Part shown: positions 23,013-30,127 of the stretch, piece by piece
Layout: every line of letters starts with the position of its first letter
How positions within the stretch are numbered: position 1 is the first letter of the stretch
From: Actinomycetota bacterium
GTDB taxonomy: Bacteria > Actinomycetota > Thermoleophilia > RBG-16-64-13
Reading direction: 5' to 3'
Assembly: GCA_016278725.1 (NCBI GenBank)
Contig: JADQBG010000017.1
Location: 1-35,722, forward strand
DNA: 35,722 bases
Made by a program: the position numbers and the translations under genes
The notes under the pieces: generated by a model
What the model saw: only the letters and a program-made list of their open reading frames with translations
Databases searched by the model: none
Told to the model about the DNA's origin: nothing

Positions 23013-23270
23013 TCACGAGGGGTTCGACAGATCCGGAGGGGCCGGTGCTCGTCCAGGACTGGTTCTGATCCCCTCGCGGACCTTCTCCGTGGGCAGCCCG
23101 AAGGCCAGAACCGGCGAGCCTGCGACCAACAGCTCCGCGCCCTCGATCGCCTCCATCGTGGCTTCTCCGGTACTCAGCGCTCGAGCCTCCGGTCCCAATC
23201 CCTCCGCGACGGCCCGAGCGATGGCCGCGGTGTTTCCCCAGAGCGATTCGAATACGACGACGGACTTCAT
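23013..23270 (-). pseudogene. Truncated flavodoxin gene (N-terminal half)
   Basis: The 85-residue product starts MKSVVVFESLWGNTAAIARAV, the FMN phosphate-binding loop of flavodoxins, and has ELLVAGSPVLAFGLPTEKVR, the next conserved strand and loop. Flavodoxins of this type are about 150-170 residues; this frame ends at TGA just after PAPPDLSNPS, where relatives normally continue into a Trp-Leu helix. The second half is not found in another frame. AGGAGG, 5 nt before the ATG, is intact, so a truncated protein could be made. Between this fragment and the VOC tail (22931-23012) I see no recognisable sequence. The strip looks like the result of a deletion joining two genes. Confidence 0.7.
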
Positions 23271-23433
23271 GATGCCTCCTAGGATTCGCCGAACATCCCA
23301 CATCCCGAGATTACTGCGGCAAAGAGGGCGGCACACTGGTCTTCCGGCCGGTTCTCGGCCGCGGAGAAGCACGCTCAAAGCGACGTGGTCATCCGGCCAT
23401 CTGACCGGTTCACGGACGGATTGGAAACCTGCG

Positions 23434-23451
23434 TGATTGAGGACGGAATCA
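23434..23451. promoter_or_regulatory. Inverted repeat upstream of the nitric oxide reductase gene
   Basis: TGATT (23434-23438) and AATCA (23447-23451) form a perfect 5-bp inverted repeat with an 8-bp spacer, centred about 56 bp before the reductase ATG. It does not match the 14-bp FNR-type site. A local regulator-binding site is possible. Confidence 0.25.
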
Positions 23452-23498
23452 ACCTGGAATAACCGGCAGTCAGGTCTGGCAGCCACCATGGAGGGAAA

Positions 23499-25784
23499 AT
23501 GAGCACGACACCAGAACGACGCCCCCTGCTCGTCTCTCGACGCTGGCTGCAGGCTTCGGCCTTTGTCTTCGTGCTCGGTTTCTTTCTCCTCGGACTGCTC
23601 GGCGCCCTGAACTATCGCGACAAGCCTCCCATCCCGGAGGAGGTGCGGGTCGATGGCGAGGTCCTTTTTACGGAAGCGGATGTGATGGCCGGACAGCAGG
23701 TCTTCCTGAGAAACGGCCTGATGGAGTACGGGAGCGTGCTTGGGCATGGAGCCTATCTCGGCCCTGACTTCACCGCTGACTACCTTCATCGGGAGATCGC
23801 CTATCTGGATGAAGCCCTCGCCGGCCGGGGAACTGCGGATCCGCAGGGGGGGCTTCGTGAGATCCTGAGGACCAACCGCTACGATCCCGATTCCGGCGTG
23901 CTCGAGTTCACCCCGCTGCAGGCGGAGGCCTTCGCCGAACTCACGGATCATTACGCCGGCTTCTTCGGCACCCCCTCCACCGAGAACGGCCTGCGCCGCG
24001 AAGCGATCACCGATCCGGAGGAGATCCGGCAGCTGACCGCCTTCTTCGGCTGGACCGCCTGGGCGGCCGCGGCCCAGAGGCCGGACAAGGACTACTCCTA
24101 CACGAACAACTGGCCCCCCGAACCCTCGATCGGCAACACCGCCACCGGCGACGCGCTGGTCTGGAGCGCGCTCTCCATCATCGCCCTGCTCGCGGGAACC
24201 GGTTTCCTGCTCGGCCTCTTTGGACGCTACAACTGGCTGGGCTGGCACGGCCGCGAAGGTGCGAACCTGCGGTTCCGCCGCCCTGACGAGGTGCGGTTGA
24301 CCCCGGCGCAGCGGGCAACCGCCTGGTTCTTCCTGGTCATGGGCCTGCTCTTCCTGCTGCAGACCCTGGTCGGCTCGCTGACCGCCCACTACCGCGCGGA
24401 TCTCTCCAGCTTCTTCGGGTTGGATCTGGCTCAACTGATCCCCTACACCATCTCGCGCACCTGGCATGTGCAGCTCTCCATCTTCTGGGTCTCCACCTCG
24501 TTCCTGGCGGCCGGGATATTCCTGCTGCCCTTGATCTCGCGGCGCGAGCCTCGCGGTCAGAACGTGCTTGCCTACCTGCTGCTCGCCGCACTTGCCGTGG
24601 TGGTTTTCGGCAGCCTGGGCGGCGAATGGCTCGGCCAGAGAGGCATGCTCGGGGATCTGTGGGCCTGGTTCGGCCACCAGGGATTCGAGTATCTGGACCT
24701 CGGGCGGGTATGGCAGGTGCTCCTCACCCTGGGTCTCTTCTTCTGGGTGGCCATTCTCTTCCGGGGGCTGCGCACCCGACTGCGCTCCGAGAGCTACGGC
24801 AACATGCCCTGGCTCTTCTTTTACGCGGGACTTGCCATCCCCGTCTTCTACGCGGTGGGCCTTCTGGCCACGCCAGACACCCACTTCACCATCACGGACT
24901 ACTGGCGCTTCTGGGTGGTTCACCTCTGGGTCGAGGACTTCCTCGAGCTCTTCACCACGGCGATGGTGGCCTTCATCTTCGTCCTCTTGGGCGTGGTCGC
25001 CATGCGGACCGCGCTTATCGTGGTCTACCTAGACATCATCCTGTACTCGATCGGCGGGGTGGTCGGCACCATGCACCACCTCTACTTCTCCGGCACCCCG
25101 GCAGCCACGATGGCCATGGGCGCCTTCTTCAGTGCGGCGGAGGTCATCCCGCTCACCCTGCTCACGGTGGAGGCTTGGAGCTTCCTCCGCCTTGGAACCG
25201 CCCAGGGGATCGGCCGCGGTCACTTCCCCCACTACTGGGCGGTCATGTTCCTGGTCGCCGTGGGCTTTTGGAACTTCCTGGGCGCCGGTGTCTTCGGCTT
25301 CTTGATCAACTTGCCAATCGTCAGCTACTACGAGATCGGCACCGCCCTTACCGCCAACCACGCACACACCGCCATGATGGGTGTCTACGGCATGCTCGCC
25401 GCGGGACTCGCCCTTTTCTGCCTCCGCTACCTCATGCCGGAGAAGCGCTGGTCCGAGAGGATGGCGAAGACCTCATTCTGGTCCCTCAACATCGGTCTCG
25501 CCTGGATGAGCTTCGTCAGTCTTTTCCCGCTGGGTGTGCTCCAACTCTACGAGTCGGTGAACCAGGGCTATTGGGAAGCGCGCACGCTCCAGTATCTGAC
25601 CTCGACCACGAACACCGTGCTCGAGTGGTTGCGGCTGCCGGGCGACGTGCTCTTCATCGTCGGGGGAGCTCTGCCCTTGCTCTGGCTCACCTGGCTTGGG
25701 GTGCGCTACTGCCGGGCATGCGGCGTGGACGGCGAAGCGGGCACCACCGATCTCTTCATGGAGGAGAGCGAAGCGGAGGCTTAG
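23499..25784 (+). CDS. norB: Quinol-dependent nitric oxide reductase (qNOR)
   Basis: A 761-residue single-chain NO reductase of the heme-copper oxidase superfamily, reducing 2 NO to N2O with electrons from quinol. An N-terminal membrane segment (about 19-38) is followed by a long outer domain (about 40-220), as in qNOR, and then about 12 helices. Residues H475, H526 and H527 fit the FeB ligands, E479 (HLWVED) the FeB glutamate and E548 the second conserved glutamate; all five show the same offset of 33 from the numbering I recall for the Geobacillus enzyme. Heme histidines H621 and H623 lie in ANHAHTAMMG. No His-to-Asn change of the NO-dismutase kind is seen. GGAGG precedes the ATG. No other denitrification gene is nearby, so NO detoxification is likely. 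Confidence 0.95.
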   Translation: MSTTPERRPLLVSRRWLQASAFVFVLGFFLLGLLGALNYRDKPPIPEEVRVDGEVLFTEADVMAGQQVFLRNGLMEYGSVLGHGAYLGPDFTADYLHREIAYLDEALAGRGTADPQGGLREILRTNRYDPDSGVLEFTPLQAEAFAELTDHYAGFFGTPSTENGLRREAITDPEEIRQLTAFFGWTAWAAAAQRPDKDYSYTNNWPPEPSIGNTATGDALVWSALSIIALLAGTGFLLGLFGRYNWLGWHGREGANLRFRRPDEVRLTPAQRATAWFFLVMGLLFLLQTLVGSLTAHYRADLSSFFGLDLAQLIPYTISRTWHVQLSIFWVSTSFLAAGIFLLPLISRREPRGQNVLAYLLLAALAVVVFGSLGGEWLGQRGMLGDLWAWFGHQGFEYLDLGRVWQVLLTLGLFFWVAILFRGLRTRLRSESYGNMPWLFFYAGLAIPVFYAVGLLATPDTHFTITDYWRFWVVHLWVEDFLELFTTAMVAFIFVLLGVVAMRTALIVVYLDIILYSIGGVVGTMHHLYFSGTPAATMAMGAFFSAAEVIPLTLLTVEAWSFLRLGTAQGIGRGHFPHYWAVMFLVAVGFWNFLGAGVFGFLINLPIVSYYEIGTALTANHAHTAMMGVYGMLAAGLALFCLRYLMPEKRWSERMAKTSFWSLNIGLAWMSFVSLFPLGVLQLYESVNQGYWEARTLQYLTSTTNTVLEWLRLPGDVLFIVGGALPLLWLTWLGVRYCRACGVDGEAGTTDLFMEESEAEA

Positions 25785-25850
25785 GGAGAACCGAGAGCGG
25801 GCCCGATCGGGAACCGGGGTTGGGGAACCCGCGAGGCGCCCCCTAAGGCG

Positions 25851-25882
25851 GGGGCTCCGCCGGCGCAGTCCGGCGGAGCCCC
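25851..25882. terminator. Perfect 13-bp hairpin between convergent genes
   Basis: Bases 25851-25863 pair without mismatch with 25870-25882 around a 6-nt loop. It lies between the reductase stop (25784) and the end of the convergent secreted-protein gene (25928), where it could serve both transcripts. There is no T tract on either side. Confidence 0.6.
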
Positions 25883-25927
25883 GACAAGGGCCTGCTCAAT
25901 CAACTCGGTCTAGCCGATCTTCTCGAA

Positions 25928-27856
25928 CTACTCGACCGCGGTAGCCGGTATCGCGAAGTTGTGGATGAACTCGATGACGCTCAGGTCATCGTCGGCCATC
26001 TGCGTGAAGCCCAGGATGTCGTTCGCGGCAACCTCATTGGTGGGCGCGTTGCTGCCCGGGTCGCGGCCTAGCTGGTCAAAAGCGATCGTCCCGTCCGCAA
26101 GGGGAACCGCCAGCTCATACCACACGCCCTCGTATGGCATCTCCGGCTGGATGACCCAGGCCTCACCGGAATAAATGGGAGCGAACCCATTCCCGCCTTC
26201 GGTCACCACAGCACCGCGTGCGCCGAGCGTGGCGACACGGTCGTAGCCCGCCGCACCCGCAAAGTCCAGATACACCGGATTCTCTTCGTAGTTCACGGTG
26301 CCGTCCTCGCTCGTCCCCACGACCTGATTGAGGCCCAGGATCGAGTTCAGATAGACCACCATGTCGACGGTGATGTCTCCGGTCTTGTCGGCGGCGGCGG
26401 CAAAGAAGGCGGCGGCGAAATCAAAGTCGCTACCCTGCGCCGCGCCTCCATCGTCGGTGAGGAGTCCAGTATAGAGTTCAGCGCCCACCGGCAGCGTCAA
26501 CGGGTCGACCACGTCGGCAGCCGGCACCACCATGTACTCGGGCACCACCGCCGGATCCTGGTCGGGCTGACCCTCTCCGTCGATGGCGCTATCCACGGTT
26601 GTGTAGTAGGCGTAGTAGGCGACTTCCTGCACGTCGACCAACCCGCCCAGCCCCCACTGCCTCATCTTGTCTATATCGATGGTCGGGCGCAGATCTGCGG
26701 AGGGCCCGTCCTCCAGCCCGATCTCCTTCCACAAGGGCATGCCCCCGTTGGGCGAGCGCTCGATGGGCTCTCGCTCGTCCGCGGGCGTCACCAGGTGGCC
26801 GTCGCGCATCAACTTGACGTAGAGCGCCAGATTCTCGAGCGGCGAGTCGATCGCCTTTTTCACTTCCCCCACCAGGAGTGGTTCCCCGGTGAGCGGGTCG
26901 ACCAGGAACTCGTCGTAGACGTTCTTGGTCAGCAGCAGGCGGCCGGCGCTGTCGATCTCGAGCTTGGTCGTATCCGGGCTGTTGATGTTGTTGATGGCTT
27001 CGTCGAAGGCCGCCTGAAGGACGTGCTCGGGTGAGCGGGCGATGTTCATGCGGCCAAAGGAGACCTCCTGGACCAGATCGGTCCAGAGCACTCCCTCAGG
27101 GTAGGTCACAAGACCGTTGTTCGGGTCCTCCCACGCGCCCCCGGGGGGGACGAAGTAGGGGTCTATGACCAGGTTGAGCGTACCGTCGGCATTTACCGTC
27201 GGCGTCTCGGTCAGCAGGCCCACCTCGGCTTCGGTGCGGTCCCAGGTGGCGTCGTAGGTAAAGACCAGCGGGATCCGGTTCTGGCTAAGGCCCTGCTCGT
27301 AGCCGGTCAGCAGTTGGTCAAGCGGAATCCACGAGATCTCGCCCTGCTCATCGAGCACCTGGTGACCGTGCTCCCAGATGTCCCCCCAGCGCTCGTAACT
27401 CGCCACCGGCTGTACGCAGCCGCTTGGGATTTCGCTTTGCATGACCTCGTAGGTCACGTCCTCGCCTTCGCCGACCTCAGCCGCGTACCAGCCAGGCGCC
27501 TGAGACAACACCGGCTCGCCGCCGACGGCGATGGCGTCGCTCCCGTCAACCTTAGCCTCCCCGCCCTGATAGCGCAGGACGACGTAGAGGTCACCAAAAA
27601 GGCTGCCCACCGTGGATGAGCCGGATCCCGGCCCCGCTTCATCAGGGCGCGTGGTGGTGCTGGTCGTCGGGTCGGTGGATTCCGTGGTGCTCGTGGTGGT
27701 GGTCGGGTCGGTGGATTCCGTGGTGCTCGTGGTGGTGGTGCGTCCGAACCTGCCTCCCGGCCCCGCGGCCCCCGCGGCGGCCGGCAGTAGGACCAGGGCC
27801 GCGAGCAGCACAAGCACTCCCGCCACTGGCGCAGTTCTTCTTGCCCCGTTCGCCAT
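25928..27856 (-). CDS. Large secreted protein, unknown function
   Basis: A 642-residue exported protein I cannot place. The ATG at 27856 is preferred over the upstream start at 27886 because GGGAGGAGAAG lies just before it. A signal peptide (about 1-30: ANGARR, a Leu/Val/Ala core, AAAGAAG) is followed by a Thr/Ser linker with a duplicated 12-residue unit (TSTTESTDPTTT). The body has no membrane segment and is acidic, with beta-type patterns (VLRYQGGEAKVDG, WYAAEVGEGEDVTYEVM) and few cysteines. IARSPEHVLQAAFDEAINNIN is a helical segment in the middle. An extracellular or wall-linked role is likely. It is driven from the promoter at 27969-27997 with a leader of about 105 nt. Confidence 0.85.
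   Translation of the reverse strand: MANGARRTAPVAGVLVLLAALVLLPAAAGAAGPGGRFGRTTTTSTTESTDPTTTTSTTESTDPTTSTTTRPDEAGPGSGSSTVGSLFGDLYVVLRYQGGEAKVDGSDAIAVGGEPVLSQAPGWYAAEVGEGEDVTYEVMQSEIPSGCVQPVASYERWGDIWEHGHQVLDEQGEISWIPLDQLLTGYEQGLSQNRIPLVFTYDATWDRTEAEVGLLTETPTVNADGTLNLVIDPYFVPPGGAWEDPNNGLVTYPEGVLWTDLVQEVSFGRMNIARSPEHVLQAAFDEAINNINSPDTTKLEIDSAGRLLLTKNVYDEFLVDPLTGEPLLVGEVKKAIDSPLENLALYVKLMRDGHLVTPADEREPIERSPNGGMPLWKEIGLEDGPSADLRPTIDIDKMRQWGLGGLVDVQEVAYYAYYTTVDSAIDGEGQPDQDPAVVPEYMVVPAADVVDPLTLPVGAELYTGLLTDDGGAAQGSDFDFAAAFFAAAADKTGDITVDMVVYLNSILGLNQVVGTSEDGTVNYEENPVYLDFAGAAGYDRVATLGARGAVVTEGGNGFAPIYSGEAWVIQPEMPYEGVWYELAVPLADGTIAFDQLGRDPGSNAPTNEVAANDILGFTQMADDDLSVIEFIHNFAIPATAVE
27666..27737 (-). repeat. 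Tandem repeat, 2 x 36 bp, encoding the Thr/Ser linker
   Basis: Bases 27666-27701 are repeated exactly at 27702-27737. In the secreted-protein frame each unit encodes 12 residues rich in Thr and Ser with Glu and Asp-Pro. Such linkers usually act as extended, often glycosylated spacers. Confidence 0.88.
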
Positions 27857-27886
27857 TGCTTCTCCTCCCTCTCTCCTCAAAAGCAT

Positions 27887-28331
27887 CCCGCTCCCTCAAG
27901 TCTTTTTGCTCACAGCCACCCCCGTTTTTCGTAGTTTCTCTACGCTTAACTTATGCTTAGTTATCCTTATTATGTGAAAAGTCTCATAGTCAGTCAACAC
28001 ATATGTTTACTAAGAAATTTCACATGCAAATAGCTTAGTTTATCTACATTGCACTATTTATTTACTCTAAAGCAAAGATTCACAGCGAGATACGGTCGGC
28101 CCGCATTCCTCAGGATCCAGCCCCGTCCGTCTGCCGTCTGGCCGCGTGGCTTTAGCTCACAGAATGGGTAGCCTGATGGCCTCCGGGGCGGGCTCCCGAC
28201 TCAGGGGATGTAAACTGCGTCCTGATTAAATGGGAGCCGTTTCTCGACATGCGTGGAGCGCCGGGCCCGCGTGATCTCGTGCGGAAGAAAACCGATCGTC
28301 CCATAGGAAAGCGCCAGCGCCGCAGGGAGCC
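27887..28331. other. AT-rich intergenic island (445 bp without a gene)
   Basis: Bases about 27900-28090 are strikingly AT-rich against a GC-rich background. No open frame of interest was seen. The stretch holds a strong minus-strand promoter (27969-27997), a GTGAAA...TTTCAC inverted repeat (27974-27979 with 28018-28023), and similar GCTTAGTT(A/T)ATC-like words at about 27955 and 28032. From 28090 the base composition returns to normal. I see no ribosomal, tRNA or transposase remnants in it. Confidence 0.6.
27969..27997 (-). promoter_or_regulatory. Promoter of the secreted-protein gene (TTGACT, 17 bp, CATAAT)
   Basis: On the minus strand TTGACT (27992-27997) and CATAAT (27969-27974) are separated by exactly 17 bp. 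The start would lie near 27962. One arm of a GTGAAA/TTTCAC inverted repeat overlaps the spacer and -10, so a repressor could act here. Confidence 0.7.
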
Positions 28332-29495
28332 ATGAACCGAAATATCGTCATCATCATCGCCTCCGCTCTTGCCATGGTGCCCGGACTCTGGATCCGGCTG
28401 ACCCACCCGGAGCTGCCACACTGGACCGACGCGGCCCTTTTCGGATTGGCCATCGTGGGCGGCGCCTTTCTGCTCAGTTGGGCGGCGGAGGTGGCGCAGC
28501 TCGAAATCTCGCAGGGACTGGCCCTCGCGCTGCTCGCACTGATAGCCATCCTCCCCGAGTACGTCGTGGACGCCTCCTTCGCCTGGCTGGCGGCTGAAGA
28601 CCCAACCTACGCCTCATACGCGGTGGCAAACATGACGGGGGCCAACCGGTTGCTCATCGGTATCGCCTGGCCTTTGGTGCTCGTGATCGCCTACATACGT
28701 TTCCGCAGGACCACGGTTTCTCTCGAGAAGGGGCACGGCCTCGAACTAGTCATCCTGCTCGCCGCTTCGCTCTACGCCCTGGTTCTCCCCTTGAAGGGCA
28801 ACATCTCTCTGATCGACTTCGCGGTGCTGTTGGCGCTCTATGTCTACTACATCTACCGCATCGCCCGCCTGCCCGCCGACCCGCCGCACCTGGTCGGCCC
28901 CGCCCAAACCGTCGGCGACCTGCCCAAAGGCCGACGCCGAGTGGCGACGGCCGTGATGGCACTGGCGCCCGCGGCGGTCATCCTGCTTGTGGCCGAATCC
29001 TTCGCGGAAGCGCTGGTGGAGACCGGGATCGAATTCGGCATCGACGAATTCCTGCTGGTGCAGTGGTTGGCTCCCCTTGCCAGCGAGGCGCCCGAATTCG
29101 TCGTGGTTTCCCTGTTCGCCTGGCGAGGACTGACCACGCCCGCTCTGGGAGCTCTGGTTTCCTCCAAGATCAACCAGTGGACCTTGCTGGTCGCCATGTT
29201 GCCTCTGATCTACTCCATAGCCCTCGGCGCGCCCGAGGCCTTGCAGTTGGACGACCGGCAGAAGGAGGAGGTGCTACTGACGGCGGCGCAGAGCATCTTT
29301 GCCGTCGTTCTGCTGCTGGACCTGCGCCTCTCGCTGTACGGGGCGGGTGCGCTCTTCGGCCTTTTCGTCACGCAGCTGGCCTTCCCCGATACCCGGGGCA
29401 CGATCACCGTCGTCTACTTTGTGCTGTCGGTATTGGTGTTGTTCCGCACTCGGCGGTTGGTGTTCGACACGGTCCGCCACGTCTTCCGGCGGTGA
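28332..29495 (+). CDS. CaCA-family sodium/calcium (cation/proton) exchanger
   Basis: A 387-residue membrane antiporter with about 10-11 hydrophobic segments. The two inverted alpha repeats that form the ion path are visible: ALIAILPEYVVDASFAWLA followed by NMTGANRLLIG (about 70-115), and LAPLASEAPEFVVVSLFAW followed by SSKINQWTLLVA (about 246-290), each with the acidic Pro-Glu pair. The family exports Ca2+ or related cations in exchange for Na+ or H+. The ion actually carried cannot be told. CAGGGAG two bases before the ATG at 28332 is a close but usable ribosome-binding site. It is transcribed alone, downstream of the AT-rich island. Confidence 0.9.
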   Translation: MNRNIVIIIASALAMVPGLWIRLTHPELPHWTDAALFGLAIVGGAFLLSWAAEVAQLEISQGLALALLALIAILPEYVVDASFAWLAAEDPTYASYAVANMTGANRLLIGIAWPLVLVIAYIRFRRTTVSLEKGHGLELVILLAASLYALVLPLKGNISLIDFAVLLALYVYYIYRIARLPADPPHLVGPAQTVGDLPKGRRRVATAVMALAPAAVILLVAESFAEALVETGIEFGIDEFLLVQWLAPLASEAPEFVVVSLFAWRGLTTPALGALVSSKINQWTLLVAMLPLIYSIALGAPEALQLDDRQKEEVLLTAAQSIFAVVLLLDLRLSLYGAGALFGLFVTQLAFPDTRGTITVVYFVLSVLVLFRTRRLVFDTVRHVFRR

Positions 29496-29642
29496 GCCTC
29501 TGGGCTGATTGGCCTTAACCGAATCGCAAGATCCAGGAGAGTATCTCCGGCGCGCCTGGGTATCTTTGATTTGGGTGGCGAATAATGTACGACAGCTAGA
29601 CCACTGTTCGAGGGCTGGAACTACTGAAGGTGGATCGGGAGG

Positions 29643-29831
29643 ATGTTCCCCCAAAACCTGACAATCGAGGAATACGAAGCCCGCTTCGAGAGATACGGCG
29701 AACGCGCGGCGAACGAAGCGGCGCGTTGGCTATGGCTGCTCGATCTCTTGCCGGCGCAGGAGGTCTTCGCTTTCTTCCTGCTGCCGCACGAGGTGTTTGC
29801 CGCCAAGACCACCGAGGGCGAAAAATGGTAG
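29643..29831 (+). CDS. Small protein (62 residues), unknown function
   Basis: A short protein starting MFPQNLTIEEYEARFERYGERAAN, with a helical, charged first half and a hydrophobic second half (about 30-52, WLWLLDLLPAQEVFAFFLLP). GGGAGG lies immediately before the ATG. GC-rich third positions and coupling to the next gene (its last codons overlap the next ATG by 7 nt) support reality. No family was recognised. Confidence 0.6.
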   Translation: MFPQNLTIEEYEARFERYGERAANEAARWLWLLDLLPAQEVFAFFLLPHEVFAAKTTEGEKW

Positions 29832-30127
29832 CCGACCTTATGCCCAGCCTGGTGCTCCTCGCCGGTGTCGGCCTGCTCTTTCTCTTGGGAATCGACCGGA
29901 ACCGGAGCGAGAAGCGGCTGGCCGTCCGTCTGCGTCGAGACGGCCGCCGCGAAGTGGTCAGCGAGATGCGGTTTCGGGAAGAGGCCGGGGCCACGGATGG
30001 CGATCCCTGTCGGCCAGACTCTTTCGATGAGCCGTGCGAGCCCGACCGGGAAGGCGAACCCCTGCTGCTACCGCTGGCACTGCTGACGGCCCCGCCAGTG
30101 TTGGTGGCGGTCGCGGTCCTCACCTAG
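29825..30127 (+). CDS. Small membrane protein (100 residues), unknown function
   Basis: Starts at the ATG at 29825 inside the end of the preceding small gene. One membrane segment near the N-terminus (about 6-22, PSLVLLAGVGLLFLLGI) is followed by a strongly charged middle (RNRSEKRLAVRLRRDGRREV, then an acidic stretch) and a second hydrophobic segment at the C-terminus (about 82-100). The last 4 nt overlap the end of the convergent sbcC gene. No family was recognised. Being coupled to the 62-residue gene suggests the two act together. Confidence 0.62.
   Translation: MVADLMPSLVLLAGVGLLFLLGIDRNRSEKRLAVRLRRDGRREVVSEMRFREEAGATDGDPCRPDSFDEPCEPDREGEPLLLPLALLTAPPVLVAVAVLT

Noticed and set aside
22471-23436. 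Plus-strand open frame of 321 codons after the unknown protein
   Set aside because: It overlaps the end of the 21860 gene in another frame and runs antisense to the flavodoxin fragment. It shows no domain and has an Arg/Pro/Ser-rich composition.
23013-24923. Minus-strand open frame of 636 codons
   Set aside because: Most of it is antisense to the nitric oxide reductase gene and meaningless. Only its last 86 codons (23013-23270) carry flavodoxin sequence and were kept as a truncated gene.
23499-25784. Possible NO dismutase
   Set aside because: The paired histidines H526-H527 and E548 are kept, whereas NO dismutases, as I recall, carry changes at the FeB ligands.
27642-27977. Several open frames across the Thr/Ser repeat
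   Set aside because: The 36-bp tandem repeat lacks stops in many frames, which creates spurious Trp/Val- or His-rich frames. Only the minus-strand frame continues into a protein with a signal peptide.
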